Assembly (NCBI RefSeq): GCF_011420305.2
Contig: NZ_CP061769.1
Span: 3,149,001-3,213,000 of the forward strand
Direction: 5' to 3'
DNA length: 64,000 nucleotides
Origin: Nocardioides ochotonae
Lineage (GTDB): Bacteria; Actinomycetota; Actinomycetes; Propionibacteriales; Nocardioidaceae
Positions 42,679 to 49,668 of this stretch are shown one piece after another. A program made the translations under genes and the position numbers. Below the pieces are notes generated by a model, which saw only the letters and a program-made list of their open reading frames with translations, did no database searches and was not told the origin of the DNA. Numbering within the stretch: position 1 is the first letter of the stretch; each line of letters opens with the position of its first letter.

Positions 42679-44540
42679 CGCGCCGGTTGCACCGGGCGCT
42701 GCTCGGCACCGCCCTCGCCGCCGTGCTGGTGGGGGCCACCGCCCCGATCGCTGCCGCCGACCCCGAGATCGAGCCCGGCACCGATGCGGCGAGCGCGGCG
42801 TTCCCCTATCCCGGCGACCCCGAGTCGGAGGCTGCGCTCGTGGCCGGCGAGGACGACCGGTTGACCGAGGTGCGGACGGTGAGCTCGCTGGCCAGCTGGA
42901 CCGCGAGCCCGACGAAGAGCCCCTACCGACTCGCGACCGGCTCGGCCTACACCTTGGTCCTCACCGCACGCTCGCAGCCCTACACGGTGGCGGACCTGCT
43001 GCTGCTCGCCCCGCAGACGTTCGTACGCCGCCCCGACGGCTCCTACCTGCTCAGCGAGCACCTGGTGGTGGAGTCCGGGGCGACCCTGAACCTCGCCAAC
43101 CCCGGCGGGCTGCGGCTGCACCTGGCCAGCGACTCCGACGGGTTCGTCTCGATCGTGAACTACGGCGGCCGGCTCAACATCGCCGGCGCGGACGGGGTGC
43201 CCGCGGCCATCTCCAGCTTCGACCGCGACACCGAGCGCCTCGACGCGCTCACCGACGACGGGCGTGCCTACCTGCGCGCCATCGGTGGCCAGGTCTCGCT
43301 CTCGCACGTCCGTCTCGAGGGGCTGGGTTTCTGGAGCGGGCGCACCGGCGGGCTCTCGCTCACCGGCACCGACCGTCCCGACGCCGGGTCGCTGCACGAC
43401 CTGGCGGACTCCTTGAAGGTCGGCCCGGTCGCCGACCAGGGGCCCGACATCGACGGCAACAAGAACTCCGCGCTCGGCGACGTGCTGCCTACGGGCGACC
43501 TGCCCGTGCCGACCGTCGACATGGACGACCCCCGCTACAGCTACGTGTCGGCCGCCGTGGCCGACACGACGGTGACCGACAGCGCGTTCGGCCTCTTCGT
43601 CTCCGGCGCCAACGGCCTCGACATCCGCGACAGCGTCTTCGACGACAACATCGTCTCGGGGCTGGTGCTGCACCGCTACGTGATGAACGCCGTGGTGGAG
43701 ACGACCAGCGCGTCCGGCAACGGACTGGACGGGCTGCAGCTGGCCCGGGCGACGACCGGCATCGTGCTCTCCGAGGTCGTCGCCAACGAGAACGACCGCA
43801 ACGGCGTCACCATCTCGGGCCTGCCGCTGGCCACCGGACCGTCCGCGACCGGCACCAGCGTCGGCAGCTACGGCAACAACTCGATCGCCAACAGCCAGGT
43901 GCGGCGCAACGGCCGGTACGGCGTGGAGGTGATCGGCGGGCAGAACGTGGACGTGCTCGCCAACGACATCGCCGCCAACGCCGTCGGCGTGGTCGTCCGC
44001 GACGCCGCGACCGAGGTCAGCGTCGTCGGCAACCAGGTCAGCAGCTCCCACGACCAGGGGATCGCACTGCGCGACGGCGTGGACGGCGCGGTCGTCACCG
44101 GCAACGTGGTCAGCGGCGGCGAGACGAGCGTCTACGTCCGCGACTCCAGCGCGGAGATCGACCAGAACACCCTGGAGGACGCGACCACGCACGCGGTGAG
44201 CTTCGTGGGCGAGGTCGGCAGCTCCTCGCTGCGGCAGAACAAGATCAGTGGCCGCGGTCCCAGCGCGATCGAGGTCGGACGTGCGGACGGGCTGGACACC
44301 GGCGGCTGGGTCAACGACCAGGACGGCTGGGACGACACCACGCCGTTCCTGGTGACGCTCAAGCGGTTCGCCCAGCCACTGACGGTGCTCTGGAGCCTGC
44401 TCGGCGCGCTGCTGCTCTTCACCGCGGTGCGCGGCGCGCGCAGCCACCGGGCCCGCCGGCACCCCTACCTGGACAAGGCACCGGCCTGGGACCCGGCCCC
44501 GGTGCAGGTGGGCGGGGCGCGCGGGGAAGGACCGTCATGA
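42675..44540 (+). CDS. Secreted right-handed parallel beta-helix protein with C-terminal anchor
   Basis: A 621-residue protein starting with GTG 42675, which overlaps the synthase stop. Residues 1-29 are a signal peptide. Residues 120-560 show repeating short strands with Asn/Asp turns (for example NGLDIRDSVFDDNIVSGLVL, ANENDRNGVTISGL, NVDVLANDIAANAVGVVV) typical of right-handed parallel beta-helices (PbH1/NosD), the fold of mannuronan C5-epimerases and polysaccharide lyases. A transmembrane helix at about 572-590 (LWSLLGALLLFTAV) with a basic tail anchors it. Epimerisation, trimming or guidance of the exported polymer is inferred from fold and neighbours; no catalytic residues could be assigned. 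Confidence 0.85.
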   Translation: MTRRLHRALLGTALAAVLVGATAPIAAADPEIEPGTDAASAAFPYPGDPESEAALVAGEDDRLTEVRTVSSLASWTASPTKSPYRLATGSAYTLVLTARSQPYTVADLLLLAPQTFVRRPDGSYLLSEHLVVESGATLNLANPGGLRLHLASDSDGFVSIVNYGGRLNIAGADGVPAAISSFDRDTERLDALTDDGRAYLRAIGGQVSLSHVRLEGLGFWSGRTGGLSLTGTDRPDAGSLHDLADSLKVGPVADQGPDIDGNKNSALGDVLPTGDLPVPTVDMDDPRYSYVSAAVADTTVTDSAFGLFVSGANGLDIRDSVFDDNIVSGLVLHRYVMNAVVETTSASGNGLDGLQLARATTGIVLSEVVANENDRNGVTISGLPLATGPSATGTSVGSYGNNSIANSQVRRNGRYGVEVIGGQNVDVLANDIAANAVGVVVRDAATEVSVVGNQVSSSHDQGIALRDGVDGAVVTGNVVSGGETSVYVRDSSAEIDQNTLEDATTHAVSFVGEVGSSSLRQNKISGRGPSAIEVGRADGLDTGGWVNDQDGWDDTTPFLVTLKRFAQPLTVLWSLLGALLLFTAVRGARSHRARRHPYLDKAPAWDPAPVQVGGARGEGPS

Positions 44541-45769
44541 GGCTGCCCGAGTCGCCGCGCTCGCGGCTGCTGCTCGCCGGCGCCGGCGGGGTCGTCGTGG
44601 GCATCCTGCTCGCGCTCACCGTGGTCGCGGTCTGGCCGAGCGGCAACGAGCCGCCGCGGGCGCGGGACGCGGTGATCACCCCGCCGGTCCCGCCGCCGCC
44701 GAGCATCCAGGAGCTCCCGGAGTCCACGGTCGTGCCGGACCCGGGCTCACCGCTGCCGACTCCCGAGGAGACCGGCTCCGACGAGGGCGACGACGGTGAC
44801 GAGGAGGGCGAGCAGCCCGACTCCGCGCCGCTCCTGCCCGACGCGGCCCCGGCAGGCGAGGGCCCGCTGCCGGAGACCGCGCCGGTCCGCTGCCCGGCCC
44901 CGACGACCACCGTCGCCTCGGCCGCACAGCTCGAGCAGGCTCTCGCCTCGGCGGCCCCGGGCGACAGCATCGAGCTGGCCGACGGGACCTTCGCGGGGAA
45001 CTTCACGACCACCGTCTCGGGCACCGAGGACGCACCGATCTTCCTGTGCGGCACCTCTGCGGCGGTGATCGACGGCGGTGACATCGAGGGCGACTACGCG
45101 CTCCACCTCGACGGCGCCCGGCACTGGCGGCTGGTCGGCTTCACGGTCTCCGGAGGCCAGAAGGGCATCGTGGCCGACGGGACCGAGTGGTCGGTGTTCC
45201 AGGGCCTCACGGTCTCCGGCACCGGCGACGAGGCGATCCACCTGCGCACCCACAGCACCGACAACGTCGTGCGCGGCTCCACCATCAGCGACACCGGCCT
45301 GCGCCGCGACAAGTACGGCGAGGGCGTCTACGTCGGGTCCGCGGTCAGCAACTGGTGCACCTACACCGGCTGCGAGGCCGACCGCAGCGACCGCAACGTG
45401 GTCATCGCGAACACGTTCACCGACGTCACCGCCGAGGCGATCGACGTCAAGGAGGGCACCACCGGCGGCGCCATCCTCGACAACACCTTCGACGGCTCGG
45501 CCGTCACGGGCGCCGACTCCTGGGTCGACGTGAAGGGCAACAACTACCTCGTCCGGGGCAACACCGGCACCAGCGCCCCCGAGGACGGCTACCAGACCCA
45601 CCAGATCCTCGACGGCTGGGGCGACTTCAACGTCTTCGCCGCGAACCACGCCGAGGTCAGGGGCCCGGGTGCCGCGATCTCGTCCTGGCCGCCCGGCTCC
45701 AACGTCGTGCGCTGCGACAACACCTTCGTCGCCGCCGACGAGGGCCTCAGCAACATCTCCTGCTCATGA
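44537..45769 (+). CDS. Membrane-anchored right-handed parallel beta-helix protein, lyase-like
   Basis: A 410-residue protein whose ATG overlaps the preceding stop (ATGA). A signal anchor occupies residues 10-33, followed by a Pro/Asp/Glu-rich spacer to about 110. The rest is a parallel beta-helix: LEQALASAAPGDSIELADG, HWRLVGFTVSGGQKGIVADG, TDNVVRGSTISDTGL, GEGVYVGSA and AEAIDVKEGTTGGAILDNTF. The layout resembles pectate-lyase or PL6-type polysaccharide lyases. Four cysteines in the outer part may form disulfides. A role in cleaving or modifying the uronic-acid polymer is an inference. Confidence 0.83.
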   Translation: MRLPESPRSRLLLAGAGGVVVGILLALTVVAVWPSGNEPPRARDAVITPPVPPPPSIQELPESTVVPDPGSPLPTPEETGSDEGDDGDEEGEQPDSAPLLPDAAPAGEGPLPETAPVRCPAPTTTVASAAQLEQALASAAPGDSIELADGTFAGNFTTTVSGTEDAPIFLCGTSAAVIDGGDIEGDYALHLDGARHWRLVGFTVSGGQKGIVADGTEWSVFQGLTVSGTGDEAIHLRTHSTDNVVRGSTISDTGLRRDKYGEGVYVGSAVSNWCTYTGCEADRSDRNVVIANTFTDVTAEAIDVKEGTTGGAILDNTFDGSAVTGADSWVDVKGNNYLVRGNTGTSAPEDGYQTHQILDGWGDFNVFAANHAEVRGPGAAISSWPPGSNVVRCDNTFVAADEGLSNISCS

Positions 45770-45792
45770 CCACCGACCAGAGGAACCCCACC

Positions 45793-47127
45793 ATGTCCAC
45801 CCCCGCCACTCCCCGCCTCACCGTCCTCGGCACCGGCTACCTCGGCGCGACGCACGCCATCTGCATGGCCGTGCTCGGGTACGACGTGCTCGGGGTCGAC
45901 ACCGACCGGGCCAAGGTCGCCGCCCTCAACGAGGGCCGCGTCCCGTTCTTCGAGCCCGGCCTGCCCGAGCTGCTCCGCAAGGCGCTGGACTCCGGCCGGC
46001 TGTCCTTCACCACCGACCTCTCGGCGGCGGGCGACTTCGGCGACGTCCACTTCATCTGCGTGGGCACCCCGCAGCAGGCCGACTCGCACGCCGCCGACCT
46101 GCGCTACGTCGAGGGGGTGACGCGCGACCTCGCGCCGTACCTGCGCCGCCGGTGCCTCGTGGTCGGCAAGTCCACCGTCCCCGTCGGCACCGCCGAGCGA
46201 CTCACCCGGATCGTGCAGGACAACGCGCCGGCCGGCGTCGAGGTCGAGCTGGCCTGGAACCCCGAGTTCCTGCGCGAGGGGTACGCCATCGAGGACACGC
46301 TGCACCCGGACCGGCTGGTCTTCGGCGTCGCCTCCCCCTGGGCCGAGCAGACCCTGCGCACCACCTTCGCCCCGCTCATCGACGCCGGGGTCCCGGTGGT
46401 CACCACCGACCTCCCGACCGCGGAGCTGGTCAAGGTGGCCGCGAACTCCTTCCTGGCCACCAAGATCTCCTACATCAACGCCATGGCCGAGGTCTGTGAG
46501 GCGACCGGCGGCGACGTCCAGGACCTCGCCACCGCGCTCTCCTACGACAGCCGGATCGGGGGCCGGTTCCTGCACCCCGGTCTCGGCTTCGGCGGCGGCT
46601 GCCTGCCCAAGGACATCCGCGCCTTCGTCCACCGCGCCGAGGAGGTCGGGGTAGGCAAGTCGGTGGCGTTCCTGCGTCAGGTGGACGCCATCAACCAGCG
46701 TCGTCGGGCCCGCACCGTGGACCTGGTGCGTGAGCAGGCCGGCGGATCGTTGGAAGGTGTCCGCGTGTGCTGCCTGGGCGCCGCCTTCAAGCCCAACTCC
46801 GACGACGTCCGTGACGCCCCCGCGCTCGACGTGGCCCGGATGCTGCAGGAGGAGGGCGCGATCGTGTCGGTCTACGACCCCGAGGCGATGGACAACGCCC
46901 GCCGGGTGCAGCCGGGCCTGCACTACGCCGAGAGCGTCTTCGACGCGGCGGCCGGCGCGCAGGTCGTCGTGCTGCTGACCGAGTGGGAGCAGTTCCGCTC
47001 GCTGGACCCCCGGCGGCTGGGCGAGGTGGTGGCCGCCTGCGCGATCGTCGACGGGCGGCACGCCCTGGTCCGCGCCGAGTGGGAGGGCGCCGACTGGACC
47101 TACCGCGCGCTGGGGCGGGCCGGCTGA
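45793..47127 (+). CDS. UDP-glucose 6-dehydrogenase
   Basis: A 444-residue NAD-dependent dehydrogenase that oxidises UDP-glucose to UDP-glucuronate. The dinucleotide fold is LTVLGTGYLGATHAICMA; WNPEFLREGYAIEDTLHPDR, ELVKVAANSFLATKISYIN and FGGGCLPKDIRAF contain the catalytic lysine, asparagine and Cys270. GDP-mannose dehydrogenase has the same architecture, so UDP-glucose as substrate is the more likely, not certain. ATG 45793 is preceded by AGAGGA at good spacing; ATG 45766, which overlaps the upstream stop, would add nine residues. Its presence implies a uronic-acid donor for the synthase upstream. Confidence 0.91.
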   Translation: MSTPATPRLTVLGTGYLGATHAICMAVLGYDVLGVDTDRAKVAALNEGRVPFFEPGLPELLRKALDSGRLSFTTDLSAAGDFGDVHFICVGTPQQADSHAADLRYVEGVTRDLAPYLRRRCLVVGKSTVPVGTAERLTRIVQDNAPAGVEVELAWNPEFLREGYAIEDTLHPDRLVFGVASPWAEQTLRTTFAPLIDAGVPVVTTDLPTAELVKVAANSFLATKISYINAMAEVCEATGGDVQDLATALSYDSRIGGRFLHPGLGFGGGCLPKDIRAFVHRAEEVGVGKSVAFLRQVDAINQRRRARTVDLVREQAGGSLEGVRVCCLGAAFKPNSDDVRDAPALDVARMLQEEGAIVSVYDPEAMDNARRVQPGLHYAESVFDAAAGAQVVVLLTEWEQFRSLDPRRLGEVVAACAIVDGRHALVRAEWEGADWTYRALGRAG

Positions 47128-47203
47128 GCGGGTGCTCGCCCCTCGACGTGAGCGGCGTCCCGGTCCACACTGGCGCACCGGGGTACGACGGGGCGGAGGC
47201 CTG

Positions 47204-48232
47204 ATGAGGACGTGGGCGGCACTCGTCGTGCTGGTGGTGCTGGGCGCCACGGCGTCCTGCTCGGGCGCCGAGGACCAGGCGGCCCCGCCCCAGGCCGCCC
47301 CGGAGACCTCGGCGTCGCCCCCGACCCCGACCACGTCCGCCGCACCGCAGACCGATCCCCGGTGCGAGCCGGGGCCCGGGCGCGAGGTCGAGGAGCTGCC
47401 CGACGTGCTCGTGGCGGCCGTCGCGGTGCCCGCCGTGGTGGATCCCGCCACCGGCGAGCAGCTCGCGCCGGCGACCGAGGTGCCGGCCCAGGTCGTGGAC
47501 GCCGGCTGCGTGATCCGCCACGACGCGCCGGGCGGGTGCCTGGGCGCCGTCGAGATCACGGCCGCGACGATCCCGCCGGTCACCATCCCCGAGACCCGCG
47601 CCGGCGAGCGGACCTACGACGCCGTGACCGTGCCGGGCGCCAGCCGTCCCGGGGCGCGCGCCGAGCAGGTGTGCCGGGTGCGGCGCGACGGCGACGTGCT
47701 GGCCGCGTCGCGGGCCGGGGTGGTCCGGGAGGGCTTCTCCCGCGACGGCGCGGCCCGGCCGGGTGACGACCTGGTGCCCACCGTGCGGATCGCCCCGGTA
47801 CGACTGCCGGACGTCGACGTGGACCCCGAGCGCCTCGAGCGCACCGAGATCGAGGACGGCGTGGGCCGGATGGACGGCGCGGGCACCACCTCGTGGGTGG
47901 CCCCGGCCGCGGTCCTGTTCGACACCGACGAGGCCACGCTGCGACCCGAGGCGGTGGCGGCGCTGCGCACCATCCTGGGCCAGGTGCGCGCCGAGCGCGG
48001 GGCCCGGACCCTGCTGGTGGAGGGGCACACCGACGACCGCGGCGACGCGGCGTACGGCCAACGGCTCTCCGAGCGCCGGGCCCGGGCGGTCGCCGACTGG
48101 CTGGTCTCGGCCGGGTTCGACGAGCAGCGGGTGCGCACCCGCGGATGGGGCGAGCGGCGCCCGGCGTACCCCAACGACAGCGACGCGAACCGCCAGCGCA
48201 ACCGCCGCGTGGTGCTGACCCTGCGGCGCTGA
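47204..48232 (+). CDS. OmpA-domain lipoprotein
   Basis: A 342-residue lipoprotein: signal peptide TWAALVVLVVLGATASC with the lipidated cysteine at residue 19, then a Pro/Thr-rich spacer, a middle domain of unknown type with five cysteines, and a C-terminal OmpA domain at about 235-342. The OmpA part reads VLFDTDEATLRPEAVAALR, LVEGHTDDRGDAAYGQRLSE and RRARAVADWLVSAGF, keeping the aspartate and arginine that bind diaminopimelate of peptidoglycan. GGAGG lies 5 bases before ATG 47204. In a Gram-positive this would tie the membrane to the wall. It ends the uronan locus. Confidence 0.87.
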   Translation: MRTWAALVVLVVLGATASCSGAEDQAAPPQAAPETSASPPTPTTSAAPQTDPRCEPGPGREVEELPDVLVAAVAVPAVVDPATGEQLAPATEVPAQVVDAGCVIRHDAPGGCLGAVEITAATIPPVTIPETRAGERTYDAVTVPGASRPGARAEQVCRVRRDGDVLAASRAGVVREGFSRDGAARPGDDLVPTVRIAPVRLPDVDVDPERLERTEIEDGVGRMDGAGTTSWVAPAAVLFDTDEATLRPEAVAALRTILGQVRAERGARTLLVEGHTDDRGDAAYGQRLSERRARAVADWLVSAGFDEQRVRTRGWGERRPAYPNDSDANRQRNRRVVLTLRR

Positions 48233-48248
48233 CCTGGGTTGACCGGGG

Positions 48249-48791
48249 TCAGCCGGCGGCGCGCTCGGTGGGCGGGGTGTGCCGCTCCTCGGCCTCGTGG
48301 CCGGGGGTCAGGTGCGCGGCATCCGAGAGCCGCAGCGGCGTGAACGGGCCGCCGGAGACCGCGGAGATCGGCTCCGTGGCCAGGCAGAGGTGGTCGCCGC
48401 CCTCGTCGAGCAGGCTGGTGCGGCGTACGACGAGGCGGTGCGGGTGGTCCACGAGCACGGGCACCCCACCGGGGCCGGGCTCGGTGCGCAGCCCGGCGAA
48501 CTTGTCGTCGTGGTCGCCGGTCAGGGTGCCGAACCGCTCGGCGAGCTCGACGTCGTCGGCGCTCAGGAAGTGCAGCGCCAGGTGGGTGGAGCGCTGGGCG
48601 ACCCGTGCGGTGTGGTTGGCCTTGGACAGCCACACGCAGTAGCGCTCGGGGTCGATGCTGGACTGCGCGTGGAAGCCGACCAGGCAGCCACCCCACTCGC
48701 GCACGCCGTCGGTCTCGTGGCCGGTGGTCACCACGATCAGCGGGGTGTCGATCGAGGACATGATCGTCGAGAACGGGTCCTTCTCAGGCAT
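48249..48791 (-). CDS. Flavin reductase-like FMN-binding protein
   Basis: A 180-residue protein of the flavin-reductase-like domain family (split beta-barrel). DPFSTIMSSIDTPLIVVTTG, CLVGFHAQSSIDPERYCVWL and HLALHFLSADDVELAERFG are characteristic FMN/NAD(P)H-binding segments. It may be a stand-alone FMN reductase for a monooxygenase or a small oxidoreductase. It overlaps the preceding RibD-C-type gene by 8 bases on the same strand, so the two are probably co-expressed. The last 20 residues are variable. Confidence 0.88.
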   Translation of the reverse strand: MPEKDPFSTIMSSIDTPLIVVTTGHETDGVREWGGCLVGFHAQSSIDPERYCVWLSKANHTARVAQRSTHLALHFLSADDVELAERFGTLTGDHDDKFAGLRTEPGPGGVPVLVDHPHRLVVRRTSLLDEGGDHLCLATEPISAVSGGPFTPLRLSDAAHLTPGHEAEERHTPPTERAAG

Positions 48792-49530
48792 CGGTCGGCC
48801 TCTCGTAGCGCAGGAAGAGGGTGTCGTCGGCGGCGATCGCGTGCCGCAGCGCGAAGCGGCGCAGCGGGCTGTCCGGCGGGGCGATCGACACCGGCAGCAG
48901 GTCGCCGCCGAGGACTGGCGCGAGGGTGAGGCAGAGCTCGTCGAGGCAGTCGTGCGCGACCAGCTCGCCGAGCCAGCGCGGCCCGCCCTCGCAGAGCACC
49001 ACGCGGTGGCCGCGCTCGGTCAGGGCGGCGACGGCCAGGGCCGGGTCCACGGACTGCTCCCCCGCCACCACCACGTCGGCGACCTCGCGGGCGCGGGCGA
49101 GGCGAGCCGGGTCGGCGCTCTCGCAGGTGAGCACGATCGTGCGCCGGTCCTCGGGGGCGCCGGCGAAGACCGGGCGGTCCCAGTCGAGCTCGAGCGAGCG
49201 GCTGACCACGGCGACCCCGGGGGCGTCGGGGCGCCCCTGCGCCCGGCGGGCCTCGACCAGCTCCTCGCGCAGCCGCACCGGACCGTAGCCCTCACGGCGT
49301 ACCGTCTCCGCGCCGACGAGGACCACGTCGGCCAACGAGCGCATGTCCACGAAGAGCCGGGCGTCCGGACCCTCCGACAGCACCCCGACCTTGCCGCCGA
49401 CGGACGCCGACCCGCTCAGGGTGCCGACCATGTTGGCCATCACCCAGGCCCGGTCCGGGCGGCGCCGGTCCACCTCGGCGTACGGCGCGAGCAGGTCGCC
49501 CAGCTCCTCGCCGGGTCGGAGCAGGTGCAT
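48784..49530 (-). CDS. RibD C-terminal-type pyrimidine reductase family protein
   Basis: A 248-residue protein with the reductase fold of RibD/dihydrofolate reductase. RRPDRAWVMANMVGTLSGSA, DMRSLADVVLVGAETVRREG, GVAVVSRSLELDWDRPVF and VVLCEGGPRWLGELVAHD are the NADPH- and substrate-binding segments. No deaminase domain is present. Such free-standing proteins reduce a ribosylaminopyrimidine-like or other substrate; a true riboflavin role is uncertain because no other rib genes are in the window. ATG 49530 has GAGG 6 bases upstream. It is paired with a flavin reductase. Confidence 0.87.
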   Translation of the reverse strand: MHLLRPGEELGDLLAPYAEVDRRRPDRAWVMANMVGTLSGSASVGGKVGVLSEGPDARLFVDMRSLADVVLVGAETVRREGYGPVRLREELVEARRAQGRPDAPGVAVVSRSLELDWDRPVFAGAPEDRRTIVLTCESADPARLARAREVADVVVAGEQSVDPALAVAALTERGHRVVLCEGGPRWLGELVAHDCLDELCLTLAPVLGGDLLPVSIAPPDSPLRRFALRHAIAADDTLFLRYERPTDA

Positions 49531-49668
49531 GGGAACCTCGAGACGGTCGGGACGACGGGCACCCGCGCCAGTGCCCAGCCGCACCGCCCCGCACACTGCA
49601 CCGCACCTCACAGCAAACCCATAGCCGGCACACGGACCAGGCCCAACGGCCCACCGGACGGTGGTGCC

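Noticed and set aside
41230..47127. A true alginate operon
   Set aside because: The dehydrogenase looks like the UDP-glucose type and no alginate-specific export or acetylation proteins are present. Only the logic is similar.
47204..48232. Evidence for an outer membrane (OmpA)
   Set aside because: Only the peptidoglycan-binding OmpA domain is present, attached through a lipobox, and all other genes are Gram-positive in type.
48228..48253. Hairpin between the OmpA and flavin-reductase genes
   Set aside because: The stem is only 7 bp with a long loop and overlaps both stop codons. It is too weak to call a terminator.
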